Origin: an uncultured Lachnospiraceae bacterium
Lineage (GTDB): Bacteria; Bacillota; Clostridia; Lachnospirales; Lachnospiraceae
Assembly (NCBI GenBank): GCA_947625775.1
Contig: CANQPM010000015.1
Location: 31,038 to 95,037 of the forward strand
DNA: 64,000 nucleotides
Direction: 5' to 3'
The translations under genes and the position numbers were made by a program. The notes under the pieces are model-generated. The model saw only the letters and a list, made by a program, of their open reading frames with translations. It did not search any database and had not been told where the DNA came from. This document shows, piece by piece, positions 15,749 through 25,622 of the stretch. Numbering within the stretch: the stretch's first letter is position 1; each line of letters begins with the position of its first letter.

Positions 15749-16296
15749 AAATATATCTTATTCGCCACGGCAAAACACAGGGCAATCTCGAAAGACGCTA
15801 TATAGGCGCGACAGACGAGCCTCTCTGCAAAGAGGGGCTTTCTTTATTGAAGAAAAATAAATACCCGAATGCTGATATCGTTTTTTCAAGCCCCATGCAG
15901 CGCTGCCTTATGACAGCGGCGGCAATCTACCCAGCGCATACGCCTGTAATCTGCGATGGCTTGAGGGAAATGAATTTCGGCGATTTTGAAGGAAAATGCT
16001 ATGATGAGTTAAAGGACAATGCAGAGTATGTCAAATGGCTTGAAAGCGGAGGATATTCGCCGTTTCCAAACGGAGAAGGCAGGGAAGAATTTTCGGTCCG
16101 CTGCCAGTGCGCTTTTGAAACCTGCCTTTCGCAGGTAAAAGACTTTTCAGCCAGCCAGCATATCTCGTCGCCCAAAGCCGCGTTCATAATCCACGGCGGC
16201 GCCATCATGTCGATAATGCAGAAATACGGCACGCCAAAGGGCGAATACTATAAATGGCAGATAGAAAACGGCGCGTGGATTGAGCTTGACATATAG
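15745..16296 (+). CDS. Histidine phosphatase, alpha-ribazole phosphatase-like
   Basis: The 183-residue protein has the branch-1 histidine phosphatase signature LIRHGKT (R7-H8-G9) at its start, SSPMQRC near residue 50, and HGGAIMSI near the C-terminus with the second catalytic His. It would remove the 5'-phosphate of alpha-ribazole phosphate, as CobC does. It overlaps the CobU-like gene by 4 nt (ATGA), a typical coupled pair. Other substrates are possible because the family is broad. Confidence 0.75.
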   Translation: MKIYLIRHGKTQGNLERRYIGATDEPLCKEGLSLLKKNKYPNADIVFSSPMQRCLMTAAAIYPAHTPVICDGLREMNFGDFEGKCYDELKDNAEYVKWLESGGYSPFPNGEGREEFSVRCQCAFETCLSQVKDFSASQHISSPKAAFIIHGGAIMSIMQKYGTPKGEYYKWQIENGAWIELDI

Positions 16297-16427
16297 CTGC
16301 CCCGACAATATCCACAAAATCTCAAAACAGCCTAAATATTTATCAGTATCTGTCCGATATAAAATATATAGCAGAACAGTTTCACAAATGCCCATAGTAA
16401 AATATCGGTGAAGGGAGTACCGTCATT

Positions 16428-17099
16428 ATGGATACAAATATACGCGCAGCGCGTTTCCTCGCAAAGACAATGATGATGAAGTCGGCTGTCAGAAGCCGCT
16501 CGGCGAAGCTTCACGACAAGGAAATTACCACTGATTCATCAAAAAATGAGAAAAAAACACAAAGCAGCAGTTCAAGCGCACTTGACAGGTTTACCAAGTC
16601 AAAGCAGACCACGCTGTATGAAAAGGTTGAAAAATCAAGCGATGACTTAAGCGTCAATATTGACAAAATGCTGGAGCTTGGCAAAAAGACCGATAGCGAA
16701 GAAAAAGATAAGGATACAATGACAGCGTATATAAATGAGTTCGTGTCAGATTATAACACGCTCTATTCGTCATTAAACAGCCTGTCAGACACATTGAGCA
16801 GTGTTTTCAGGGATCAGCTTGGCAAGATAACAGACTCTTATGCAAATGAGCTTGAAAAGCTCGGCATAACAATAGCCGACAATGGAGAGCTGACCATAGC
16901 AGCAGACACTTTAAAAGCGGCGGAATACAGCGATATAAAGGCAGTATTCGGCGCTGCGGGCGGATACGCAGATGAAATAAACGGAAAGCTTGGCATCATC
17001 AGCAAATCCGCGTCTTCGTCGCTTGAATCAATGGACAATCTTTATGGCACAGGTCTTTACGACAAATACGGAAATAATGCATACTACAATAACTGGTAG
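16428..17099 (+). CDS. FliD-like (flagellar cap C-terminal) protein, orphan
   Basis: A 223-residue protein with a basic, serine-rich N-terminus. A helical C-terminal part includes YINEFVSDYNTLYSSLNSL, LGITIADNGELTI and FGAAGGYADEINGKLG. The order (coiled 'F-V-DYN-L' helix, 'LGI..NG.L.I', then the final helix) resembles the C-terminal D0-D1 region of FliD hook-associated proteins. The family's other domains are absent and no flagellar gene is nearby. No signal peptide is seen. It may be an appendage-capping relative or a decayed FliD. Confidence 0.5.
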   Translation: MDTNIRAARFLAKTMMMKSAVRSRSAKLHDKEITTDSSKNEKKTQSSSSSALDRFTKSKQTTLYEKVEKSSDDLSVNIDKMLELGKKTDSEEKDKDTMTAYINEFVSDYNTLYSSLNSLSDTLSSVFRDQLGKITDSYANELEKLGITIADNGELTIAADTLKAAEYSDIKAVFGAAGGYADEINGKLGIISKSASSSLESMDNLYGTGLYDKYGNNAYYNNW

Positions 17100-17150
17100 A
17101 ATGGCACAGAACAGTGAAACCAAACAAACCACAATCATAAAAGTAAAACA

Positions 17151-17175
17151 GGAGCCCGCATTATTCGCGGACTCC
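17151..17175. terminator. Convergent terminator
   Basis: GGAGCCCGC (17151-17159) pairs with GCGGACTCC (17167-17175, one G-U type mismatch) with T-rich sequence to the right. The stop codon of the minus-strand GGDEF gene lies within the hairpin. Confidence 0.7.
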
Positions 17176-18780
17176 CTTTTTCTTTTTCTTGTCTTCGTAC
17201 ATAATCTTGTCAGCGCGGTTGTATGTATCCTCGAGCGTCCTGTCGGTTTCGGCGGAATACACAGCGCAGCCTGATGAAATCTGCATATGCAGGTCCTTGT
17301 TTTCAGTTTCGCGGTTGCACGCGTCAACGCTTGATTCGAGCATAGCCAGATAGTATGTTATGTCTATTGATGATGAGTTCGGCACAATCGCCACAAACTC
17401 GTCGCCGCCCACGCGGTAGCATTTGCCGATGCTTGAAAAAATTTCCTTGATAATTCGCGCGCTGTTGTTTATGTACTTGTCGCCAGCACTGTGCCCGTAT
17501 GTATCGTTTGTGTGTTTAAGGTGGTTGAGGTCAAAGTCGATGATAGCCACGTCGTTGGGCTTTTTTTCAAGCTCCGCAAAATCAACATTAAAGCAGGTGC
17601 GGTTGAAAAGCCCTGTCATCTGGTCTGTGTAGGCAAGCCGCTGATAAGCGTCAGCCTGCTGCCCCATCTGTATGAGCGATGCCGTTTCGCTTGTAGACGA
17701 CACGCCGAGCACGATTATGTATGTCAAAAATCCTATCCTGCCAAAGGTATTGCTGTCCCATATGCCTACATAATAACCAACCATGTCAAGCACCAGAGTA
17801 ACCGCGCATATCACCATGCACAGCAGATGCACCTTGACTGTCTTTGTGTTTTTTGCCGTGTGCAGAAGATTGTACGACCTGTAAAACACTATCACGATAA
17901 GCACAGCCATGATAACATGGGTTGTCCACAGCGTCTGCCTTAAATCATATACCTTTATCAGCTGCAGCGCAATGCATATTATAATCTGGGCGATATTGAG
18001 CCTGAAAAATATGTCCCAGTTCTTGCTCGTATCATTGTAAAAATTCTTTACGAAAATCGCAAACGGCATAGGCAGCAGCATAAGCGACAGGAATGAAATA
18101 TACGAGGTTACAATATTGTTTTTAAATATAAGTGTAGTGATAGGGCATTCATTGATCGACCACACTGAAAGAAACATGGCAAAAATGCCGAGGTAGAGCA
18201 TATTGGCATTGACTGCACTGTTCTTTCTGTGCAAAACAAAATAATACGCCGCCATGCACAGCCCCAGACAAAACATGATTATGCACAAAATAAACTGGAA
18301 AAGGCTTATGTTTATGATATGCGAGGTCACTGACGCAATATTTCCGACATAAAATTTGGGTATTTTCCTGTTTGCGTCTTTATACGGCGATGTAAAAACC
18401 ACCTGAATACTGTTCAGCTCCCTTGGAAGCTGCACAAAATTCCAGAAATACCCTGGAGTTGAGGAAATCGGGTTATTATTTTCCGTGGGATATTTGTAAA
18501 TAAGCTTATTGTAATTATATACCTCAACATTCTGGTGCGAGGAATAAAATGCGAGAACATTGTCAAAACCGGGCTCCGCCTCGATGTTGCCCTTGACAAT
18601 GGTTTTGGTATATGTATGCACCACGCCGTATATTTTCCATTCCCTGAATGACTGCATGGGCTGTTCAAGCCTGCTGTCCGCGTCGCGGTCATAAATAAAT
18701 ATGCCTATGAGAAAGGCATACACAAGCGCCACCAAAATCACAAAATACCAGAAATACTTTTTGTTTATGTTTAAATTCAT
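17161..18780 (-). CDS. Membrane diguanylate cyclase (GGDEF)
   Basis: The 539-residue protein has an N-terminal membrane anchor (about residues 8-28) and an extracytoplasmic domain of roughly 140 residues. A block of about seven hydrophobic helices follows (about 170-375), resembling 7TM-DISM sensors. The C-terminal GGDEF domain starts at YTDQMTGLFNR. The A-site motif is intact (RVGGDEFVA) and the IDFDLNHLK metal-binding motif is present. It should make c-di-GMP from GTP. No clear RxxD inhibitory site is visible just before GGDEF. The start follows GGAGAACATAAGGT. The EAL protein at 54.9 kb is a possible opposing enzyme. Confidence 0.88.
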   Translation of the reverse strand: MNLNINKKYFWYFVILVALVYAFLIGIFIYDRDADSRLEQPMQSFREWKIYGVVHTYTKTIVKGNIEAEPGFDNVLAFYSSHQNVEVYNYNKLIYKYPTENNNPISSTPGYFWNFVQLPRELNSIQVVFTSPYKDANRKIPKFYVGNIASVTSHIINISLFQFILCIIMFCLGLCMAAYYFVLHRKNSAVNANMLYLGIFAMFLSVWSINECPITTLIFKNNIVTSYISFLSLMLLPMPFAIFVKNFYNDTSKNWDIFFRLNIAQIIICIALQLIKVYDLRQTLWTTHVIMAVLIVIVFYRSYNLLHTAKNTKTVKVHLLCMVICAVTLVLDMVGYYVGIWDSNTFGRIGFLTYIIVLGVSSTSETASLIQMGQQADAYQRLAYTDQMTGLFNRTCFNVDFAELEKKPNDVAIIDFDLNHLKHTNDTYGHSAGDKYINNSARIIKEIFSSIGKCYRVGGDEFVAIVPNSSSIDITYYLAMLESSVDACNRETENKDLHMQISSGCAVYSAETDRTLEDTYNRADKIMYEDKKKKKGVRE

Positions 18781-19027
18781 ACCTTATGTTCTCCCTGCAA
18801 AAAGCTTAGATAGAAGTAGAATACATAATGAATAGGTTATCATTAAGCAATTATAGTATAACACTTTTATGCTGTATATGCCATTTTTTTCGCAAAAAAA
18901 TTAATAAAAAAATGAAAATTTTGCGGAAACAGTTCACGAATCGCCGCAAATAATGTAAAATGTCATTATCAGCCGTCGGTATTAGCCTGTAAAAAGCCGT
19001 CGGCGCTTAAAACCGAAGGGGGGATTA

Positions 19028-20236
19028 ATGATGAACAATGGATTTGACAGAAAGAAGCTAAAGCAAATCAGGGAGCTTATTGTTTTTACGGCGGTTGTGT
19101 GCCTGCTGCTGCTGTACAGGGCGGAGGTTCTGGTTGCGCTGGGAGTGCTGGTAAATATCTTAAAGCCCTTTATCTACGGGGGAGTGATAGCCTTTGTGCT
19201 CAATATACCTATGAACCTCATTGAAAAGGGGCTGCTCAAAAAATGGAACGGAAAAAAGGCGGATAAGCTAAAACGCCCCATAAGCATAGTCCTTAGCATA
19301 CTTCTGGTGATTTTGATACTGGCGATAGTCGTAATCACGATAACGCCGCAGATAGGCAGGACAATAGTGGAGCTTGGAAATAAAATCCCGAAATTTATGG
19401 ACGGACTGACTAAATACCTTACAGAGCTCAGTGCCCAATATCCCCAGATTCAGGGCTATGTCGCGCAGCTCCAGAGCATAAAGATTGACTGGAACAGTCT
19501 GCTTGAATATGTGTGGAAATTTTTGCGCACAGGCATGTCTGACATGCTTGCATCGACATTTTCAGTGGCGGGCAGCATTATAGGGGGCTTCATGAACGGA
19601 TTTATCGGCCTTATCTTTGCGCTCTATATACTTTCGGGAAAGGAAACTTTGCAGAATCAGGCAAAGCGCATAATGTCCGCGTACCTAAAGCCAGATATTG
19701 AAAACAGCATAATAAAGGTATTGAGCCTGCTGAACAAAAACTTTTCAAATTTTGTGTCAGGACAGTGCCTTGAGGCAGTGATACTCGGCAGCATGTTTTT
19801 CGTGTCAATGACAGTAATAAGGCTTCCGTATGCCGTGCTGGTCGGCGTGCTCATCGCTTTTACGGCGCTAATCCCGATAGTGGGTGCGTTTTTGGGCTGC
19901 GTGATAGGCACGTTCCTTATCCTTGTAAACGATCCCATTAAGGCGATAATATTCCTCATACTGTTTTTTGTGCTTCAGCAGATAGAAGGAAACCTCATAT
20001 ATCCAAAGGTTGTTGGCAACAAGGTAGGGCTGCCCGCAATCTGGGTGCTGATGGCTGTAAGCGTCGGCGGAAGCCTGTTCGGCGTCGCGGGAATGCTTAC
20101 GTTTATCCCGCTTGTGTCGACGTTTTACCTGCTGCTGCGTGACAGCGTCAACAGCAGAAACGCCAAAAAAGCGCAGAAGGCTGAAAAAAAGAAGGAAAAG
20201 GCTGACAGCGGAAAAATTCGCAATGCCGCTGATTAA
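19028..20236 (+). CDS. AI-2E family (PerM-like) membrane transporter
   Basis: The 402-residue protein has seven to eight hydrophobic segments. The conserved C-terminal core (LIPIVGAFLGCVIG, then QQIEGNLIYPKVVG) is the signature of the PF01594 family. It ends in a strongly charged lysine-rich tail (about 375-402). Members export autoinducer-2 or exchange sodium and protons, or have unknown cargo, so a substrate is not assigned. Start follows GAAGGGGGGATT. The leader from 18781 to 19027 holds the promoter area for both divergent genes. Confidence 0.88.
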   Translation: MMNNGFDRKKLKQIRELIVFTAVVCLLLLYRAEVLVALGVLVNILKPFIYGGVIAFVLNIPMNLIEKGLLKKWNGKKADKLKRPISIVLSILLVILILAIVVITITPQIGRTIVELGNKIPKFMDGLTKYLTELSAQYPQIQGYVAQLQSIKIDWNSLLEYVWKFLRTGMSDMLASTFSVAGSIIGGFMNGFIGLIFALYILSGKETLQNQAKRIMSAYLKPDIENSIIKVLSLLNKNFSNFVSGQCLEAVILGSMFFVSMTVIRLPYAVLVGVLIAFTALIPIVGAFLGCVIGTFLILVNDPIKAIIFLILFFVLQQIEGNLIYPKVVGNKVGLPAIWVLMAVSVGGSLFGVAGMLTFIPLVSTFYLLLRDSVNSRNAKKAQKAEKKKEKADSGKIRNAAD

Positions 20237-20365
20237 GTATTGAAATAAATCGGCGAATAGTATAAAATATCTATTAAAGCAGACATAAAAGGCAGACATA
20301 TTTTATTCGGCTGTTTGGTTAGCAGTGGCACAAGATACTATAAAATATTGAAAGGAAGATTGGCT

Positions 20366-21679
20366 GTGAAAAACAAAACGGTAAAAAGACGCTTTCTGGC
20401 GACGGTTCTTACAGCGGCGCTGGCATCGACGATGCTTTACGGCTGCGGAGGCGAAAAGGCGGAAGATGGGCAGGAAACTTCGGAAGATCAGACGCAGGAG
20501 GCTACTTCTGATGAGAGCGACGGACTGGCTCTTGATTCAGGCAAGGTGGAGCTTACCATATGGGCGGGCGATTCGTATGATGACTGTCTTTTTGATATGG
20601 TGGAAAGCTTTAAGCAGGAGTATGCGGGACAGGCGGATTTTGAAATCAATATTATGGAGTCAAGCGACGCAGACACGAGAAATGCCGTGCTAAATGATAT
20701 TTACAATGCGGGCGACATATTTTCAATGCCTGACGACCAGCTCTACAGCTTGATAGCAGGCGGGGGGCTTTCTCCTGTGGAAAATCAGGCTGCCATAAAG
20801 AGCGCCAATCTTGCGGAATCGGTTGAGGCGGCATCATACAACGGTACGCTCTATGCATATCCATATTCAGCGGACAACGGTTATTTCCTGTATTATAATA
20901 AGGAATATCTTACGGCTGACGACGTAAAGACTATGGACGGACTTCTCGCGGCTGCGGAGGCGGCGGGCAAGCAGGTTTCGATGGAGTTTAACTCAGGGTG
21001 GTATCTGTATTCCTTCTTCGGCAATACAGGTCTTGAGTTTGGCATAAATGACGACAGCATCACAAACCACTGCAACTGGAACAGCACTGAGGGCAGCATA
21101 AAGGGCGTAGACATTGCCGAGGCGCTGCTTGATATTACGGCAAGCCCCGCATTCGTAGCCCAGCCTGACGGGAATTTTGTGGAGGGCATACAGTCGGGAG
21201 ACATTATAGCGGGCATAAGCGGCGTGTGGAATGCCTCAGCGGTGCAGGAGGCATGGGGCGATGATTACGGCGCGGTTAAGCTCCCTACATATACGTGTAA
21301 CGGACAGCAGGTGCAGATGGCATCATTTACAGGCTACAAAATGTACGGCGTAAACGCATACTCAAAGCATCTCGGATGGGCGCACAAGCTTGCGGAGTGG
21401 CTCACAAACGAGCAGAACCAGACGCTTAGGTTTCAGGCAAGGAGCACAGGTCCTTCAAATATAAATGCGGCGGCATCAGACGAGGTTGCAAAGGCTCCCG
21501 CAATAGCGGCGATTATAGACCAGTCGCAGTACGGCGTGCTGCAGAGGGTAGGCAACAGCTATTGGAACGCCTGCACCAATTTTGCGGATATCATAGCGGC
21601 GGGCAATCCTGACAATTTGGACCTGCAGGAACTGATGGATACGCTTGTCAGCGGAATAACGGCGTCCGCAGTACAATAA
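20366..21679 (+). CDS. Extracellular solute-binding lipoprotein (sugar ABC type)
   Basis: I start at the GTG at 20366, 9 nt after AAAGGAAG. This gives a clean lipoprotein signal (KNKTVKRRF, hydrophobic stretch, LYGC lipobox) with the acylated cysteine at about residue 27. The 437-residue product has an acidic linker and then a family-1 periplasmic-binding fold (MalE-like: VELTIWAGD, NEQNQTLRFQ near the end). No permease or ATPase genes are adjacent. The next gene, 20 bp away, is a chemoreceptor, so it may present sugar ligands to that receptor. Confidence 0.85.
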   Translation: MKNKTVKRRFLATVLTAALASTMLYGCGGEKAEDGQETSEDQTQEATSDESDGLALDSGKVELTIWAGDSYDDCLFDMVESFKQEYAGQADFEINIMESSDADTRNAVLNDIYNAGDIFSMPDDQLYSLIAGGGLSPVENQAAIKSANLAESVEAASYNGTLYAYPYSADNGYFLYYNKEYLTADDVKTMDGLLAAAEAAGKQVSMEFNSGWYLYSFFGNTGLEFGINDDSITNHCNWNSTEGSIKGVDIAEALLDITASPAFVAQPDGNFVEGIQSGDIIAGISGVWNASAVQEAWGDDYGAVKLPTYTCNGQQVQMASFTGYKMYGVNAYSKHLGWAHKLAEWLTNEQNQTLRFQARSTGPSNINAAASDEVAKAPAIAAIIDQSQYGVLQRVGNSYWNACTNFADIIAAGNPDNLDLQELMDTLVSGITASAVQ

Positions 21680-21699
21680 CGGAGGGAGAAATTTAAGCC

Positions 21700-23433
21700 A
21701 TGGAACAGAAAAAACGCGTTAGTATTAAATTAATAATTATGCTCCCTGTATTTATACTTGGCATAGTGGCGATTTTTTCAAATATCGAGGCTATCACCAA
21801 TCTCGGCAGGGTAAACAATACGGCGGTAGTAATATCAGACGAGCATATGACGCATATGTCGGAGCTGAGCGATATCCAGAAGGAAACACAGGCGATACAT
21901 AAAATGGCGCTTTCGCACATTATAGCGACAGACCTTGACACGCTTATCAGCATTGTAGATTCGGTGCGCGCGGAGGAGGAAGTGCTTGAAGGATACCTTG
22001 CGCAGTACGGAGACGAGCTGAGGGAAAGCGACAGCGTGGCGTATGACGCGCTTGTCACAAACTATGAGAGCATGAAATACGCCATAGGAAGCCTCTTGGC
22101 GTTCAGCGGAAACAACAACAAGGTAGCGGCGTTTGCGCTTGCAAACGGCGAGATTAAGCAGTACAGCGACGCTATTCAGGCAAATATCGACACGATGCTT
22201 GAGGAGGCAAAGGTGAGCGCGTCAGATGCAAGCGATGCGCTTGAAAAAGAGTACAAATTCGCGGTAATGAGAAACCTTGCCATAGTAATAGTGTGCGTTA
22301 TCGCTATAGTATTTGCATTTTATGCGGTGTTTGTGCTTGTTATCAAAAAGCTTACGATTACGAGCAGGGAGCTGCATGACATTATAGAGGGCATTGACAA
22401 CAAGGAAGGCGACTTGACAAAACGCGTAAGCATACTTTCAAATGATGAGATATCCGATTTGGGCAAGGGCATCAATACCTTTATGGAAAAGCTTCAGGAA
22501 ATCATGAAGATGATTATCGAAAATTCCAAAAAGCTCGAGCTTGTGGTTGACGAGGTGCAGCAGAGCGTAAGAACCTCAAACGACAGCGCATCGGACCTCT
22601 CGGCTGTCACTCAGGAGCTTTCGGCTACTATGCAGGAGGTAGGGCACTCTGCTACGGTTATCAACCAGAACGCTGATTCAGTCAGAACCGAGACAGAGGA
22701 AATCGCTGGCAAATCAAGCAGCATAAACGACTACTCAAAGAAGATGAAGGAAAACGCCGATAAAATGGAATCAGACGCCCGCCACAACATGGAGGAGACA
22801 AATGTCAAGGTGCAGGAAATCCTCAATGTTTTGAACGAGGCTATAGAGGAGAGCAAGAGCGTAGAGCAGGTAAACGGGCTCACAAACGATATCCTCAATA
22901 TTTCAAGCCAGACAAACCTGCTTGCGCTGAACGCTTCAATCGAGGCGGCGCGCGCGGGTGAGGCAGGCAAGGGCTTTGCGGTAGTCGCTGATGAGATTAG
23001 GCAGCTTGCGGATTCAAGCCGCGCTACGGCAAACCGTATTCAGGAGATTAACGGAGTAGTCACGAACGCGGTGCATAACCTTGCGGGCAATGCAAACGAC
23101 TTGGTACAGTATATGACAGAGTCAATACTTCCAGAGTTTGAAAACTTCGTAAACAGCGGCGTGCAGTACAGGGAGAATGCTACATATATTGAAAATGTCA
23201 TGAACGAGTTCAATACAAAGACAGACGCGTTAAAGAGCGCAGTAGACGAGATAGCGGTATCTATCGGCACTATCACGGACGCTATCGAGGAGGGCGCAAG
23301 AGGCGTTACGGGCGCAGCCGAGAGCACGCAGGTGCTTGTAGAGGATATGGAAAATATCAGCAACCGCATGAACGAAAATCAGGAAATCGCGGCAGAGCTT
23401 CAAAAAGAAACAGACGTATTCAGAAAATTTTAG
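21700..23433 (+). CDS. Methyl-accepting chemotaxis protein
   Basis: A 577-residue transducer with TM1 about residues 9-29, an outside four-helix-bundle ligand domain (30-190), TM2 about 192-216, HAMP (about 217-270), and a long signalling coil. Its hairpin tip reads [23 protein letters not shown], the highly conserved CheA/CheW contact site. The start follows GGAGGGAGAAATTTAAGCC. The gene lies 20 bp after a solute-binding lipoprotein and shares its operon, implying indirect sensing through the binding protein. A strong terminator follows. Confidence 0.93.
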   Translation: MEQKKRVSIKLIIMLPVFILGIVAIFSNIEAITNLGRVNNTAVVISDEHMTHMSELSDIQKETQAIHKMALSHIIATDLDTLISIVDSVRAEEEVLEGYLAQYGDELRESDSVAYDALVTNYESMKYAIGSLLAFSGNNNKVAAFALANGEIKQYSDAIQANIDTMLEEAKVSASDASDALEKEYKFAVMRNLAIVIVCVIAIVFAFYAVFVLVIKKLTITSRELHDIIEGIDNKEGDLTKRVSILSNDEISDLGKGINTFMEKLQEIMKMIIENSKKLELVVDEVQQSVRTSNDSASDLSAVTQELSATMQEVGHSATVINQNADSVRTETEEIAGKSSSINDYSKKMKENADKMESDARHNMEETNVKVQEILNVLNEAIEESKSVEQVNGLTNDILNISSQTNLLALNASIEAARAGEAGKGFAVVADEIRQLADSSRATANRIQEINGVVTNAVHNLAGNANDLVQYMTESILPEFENFVNSGVQYRENATYIENVMNEFNTKTDALKSAVDEIAVSIGTITDAIEEGARGVTGAAESTQVLVEDMENISNRMNENQEIAAELQKETDVFRKF

Positions 23434-23441
23434 GCAAAGTA

Positions 23442-23468
23442 AAACCGCCGTTACAAAAACGGCGGTTT
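23442..23468. terminator. Terminator after the chemoreceptor gene
   Basis: AAACCGCCGTT and AACGGCGGTTT form a perfect 11-bp stem with a 5-nt loop. Confidence 0.85.
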
Positions 23469-23488
23469 ATTAATTGGAGTATGGTTGA

Positions 23489-24157
23489 ATGGAAGAAAAA
23501 AAGTGCATTATAGCAGGAGCAGGGGATTTTGACACCGAATATGCCAAAAGCGAAATGTCGGTAAACGCTGGCGATTTCTGCATAGCGGCTGACGGCGGGC
23601 TTATGTATCTAAATATGCTTGAAATCCTTCCCGACCTCATAATCGGGGATATGGACTCCTTAAAAAATGACGCGCTGCTTAAAGAGCTTGAAAAGATTAA
23701 AAACGTTCCCATAAAAAGGCTCCCCGCGGAAAAAGACGACACGGATATGCTTGCAGCTATAAGGGAAGGGCTTGCGAGGGGTTATAGGCGCTTTGAACTG
23801 TACGGGGCGCTCGGCGGGCGGCTTGACCACGCGATAGCGAATATCCAGTGCCTTGACTATCTGCTGAACAACGGCGCAAGCGGCGTACTGTACGGAAACA
23901 GGGTGCGCGTGGAGCTGCTGCGCGACGGCAGGATATATTATCCCGAAAGCTTTGGCAGCAGGTACGGCACGATATCAGTGTTTGCATACGGGGGCAATGC
24001 GTATGGCGTCACGGAAAGGGGCTTGAAATACAGCCTTGACGATGCCGAGTTAAGGCAGGATTTCCCTGTCGGAATAAGCAATGAATTTACAGGGCAGGAG
24101 AGTATGATAGAGGTTAAGAAAGGCAGGCTTCTCATATGTGCGGGCGATTTTACATAA
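23489..24157 (+). CDS. thiN: Thiamine diphosphokinase
   Basis: The 222-residue protein converts thiamine to thiamine diphosphate with ATP. Motifs typical of the family are IAADGGLMYL (about 30-39), PDLIIGDMDSL (about 47-57), EKDDTDMLAAI (about 77-87) and GALGGRLDHAIANI (about 107-120). Its C-terminal beta domain is present. It overlaps the next gene by 22 nt, so the two are coupled, though their functions are unrelated. Confidence 0.92.
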   Translation: MEEKKCIIAGAGDFDTEYAKSEMSVNAGDFCIAADGGLMYLNMLEILPDLIIGDMDSLKNDALLKELEKIKNVPIKRLPAEKDDTDMLAAIREGLARGYRRFELYGALGGRLDHAIANIQCLDYLLNNGASGVLYGNRVRVELLRDGRIYYPESFGSRYGTISVFAYGGNAYGVTERGLKYSLDDAELRQDFPVGISNEFTGQESMIEVKKGRLLICAGDFT

Positions 24158-24735
24158 GGGATGTTACGAAGGTAAGCGGCATACGTGACGTGGCGCCGTC
24201 GGACAGCGCTTTTATAATGACCGATTTGGCGGGCGAGTGGAAAAAGGCAAAGTGGGGATATAAAGGCAGAAACGGACAGCTGATTATAAACGCAAGGGCG
24301 GAGAGCATAAAAGGAAAGCCTATGTTTGGGCGCGACTATGTAAAGCGCAGATGCCTTGTGCCTGCAAGCGGCTTTTACGAGTGGGACAGGAATAAACAAA
24401 GGTACTGTGTCACTGACAGCGGCAGCGCAGACGAAATATACCTCGCGGGCATATGCACGGGGCTTCCCGATGACGACGGGCGCTTTACGGTACTCACAGT
24501 TGACGCGAATGAGCAGCTTATGGCGTTTCACCCGCGCATGCCAGTATTGGTAAAAAAATGCGAGTTTGCGCGCTGGCTCGGCTCATTTGAGGAGGCGGAC
24601 AGGCTCCTTGCGGAAAAAATACATGGAAAACAGACATTTTCTATAAAAAGGGACTTGGAAATAAACCAAATAAACGATACAATAGAAATATATGTGCAGC
24701 AGAATCTAATGAATTACATTGATGGGATAAATTAA
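24136..24735 (+). CDS. SRAP-domain DNA-protein crosslink sensor (YedK/HMCES-like)
   Basis: The 199-residue protein starts MCGRFY. After Met removal, C2 becomes the N-terminal catalytic cysteine that forms a thiazolidine with abasic sites in single-stranded DNA. Other conserved residues are visible in NARAES (Asn and Glu), PASGFYEW and FHPRMP (His). The family length is about 200 residues. It overlaps thiN by 22 nt, and its own ATG lies inside the thiN tail. It protects stalled forks from abasic-site breakage; the older name was SOS-associated peptidase. Confidence 0.92.
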   Translation: MCGRFYIRDVTKVSGIRDVAPSDSAFIMTDLAGEWKKAKWGYKGRNGQLIINARAESIKGKPMFGRDYVKRRCLVPASGFYEWDRNKQRYCVTDSGSADEIYLAGICTGLPDDDGRFTVLTVDANEQLMAFHPRMPVLVKKCEFARWLGSFEEADRLLAEKIHGKQTFSIKRDLEINQINDTIEIYVQQNLMNYIDGIN

Positions 24736-24762
24736 AAAAATAGCACGGAAAAGAGGAAAAAA

Positions 24763-25605
24763 ATGGAATATACATTTTCGGACTGGCTGATTTTCTTTTA
24801 TTTATACTGTTTTTTAGGGTGGGTATGGGAGACCTGCTATGTCTCGGTAAAGAAGGGGCAATGGGTAAACAGGGGCTTTATGCACGGGCCGTTTCTGCCG
24901 ATATACGGCTCAGGCGCGATAGTGGTGCTTATTTTTACGCTGCCATACAGGACTAACGCCGCGGCGGTCTTCTTTGTGGGAATGATAAGCGCTACGATTC
25001 TCGAATATTTTACGGGAGTGGCAATGGAGAAGCTGTTTCATGTGAGGTACTGGGATTACACGGGGAAGCCGCTTAATTTAAACGGACATATATGCGCGGG
25101 CTCGTCGCTTGCGTGGGGAGTGTTTTCCGTGATTCTGACCTTGTACGGGCATGCGCCCGTGGAGCGTTTTGTGCTTGACATGAATATAAATGCGCTTGAA
25201 TTTGTGGCGTTTGCGCTTACATCATATATTTCAATAGATATGGCGCTCAGCGTGCGCGAGGCTATCAATCTCCGCGAGCTCCTTGAAGGGTTGGAGCAGA
25301 GCAGCGAGGAGTTCCGCCATCTGCAGAAGCAGGTAGAAGTGCTTTACGCCTTTTACGGGCAGAACGTAAAGGAAAAGTCGGAGGCGGGGCTGAAAAAGAT
25401 AAATTCCGCGCTGGAAACGGTAAGCAAGGGCGCGCCTACAAAGGCAGCCATTATGGAAAAGCTTGAAAACAGGAAAAAACGCAGGGAGTATGCGGGAATA
25501 CGCTCTATTTTACGGCGAAATCCATATGCTGTTTCTAAAATGCATGAGACGGCGTTCAGCAATTTTATGACATTCTCGGAGCAGGTATCAAAAACAAATA
25601 AGTAA
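24763..25605 (+). CDS. CmpB-type membrane protein (PF06541, putative ABC permease)
   Basis: A 280-residue polytopic protein whose N-terminal half carries the family signature: FFLYCFLGW-like start, the WETCYVSVKKGQWVNRGFMHGP loop, then further helices to about residue 165. The rest (about 170-280) is a hydrophilic, probably coiled-coil tail. The family is labelled a putative ABC transporter permease, but no ATPase partner is nearby and the function is unknown. Start follows AAAAGAGGAAAAAA. Confidence 0.8.
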   Translation: MEYTFSDWLIFFYLYCFLGWVWETCYVSVKKGQWVNRGFMHGPFLPIYGSGAIVVLIFTLPYRTNAAAVFFVGMISATILEYFTGVAMEKLFHVRYWDYTGKPLNLNGHICAGSSLAWGVFSVILTLYGHAPVERFVLDMNINALEFVAFALTSYISIDMALSVREAINLRELLEGLEQSSEEFRHLQKQVEVLYAFYGQNVKEKSEAGLKKINSALETVSKGAPTKAAIMEKLENRKKRREYAGIRSILRRNPYAVSKMHETAFSNFMTFSEQVSKTNK

Positions 25606-25622
25606 AAGTGGGTGGCGTTTCT

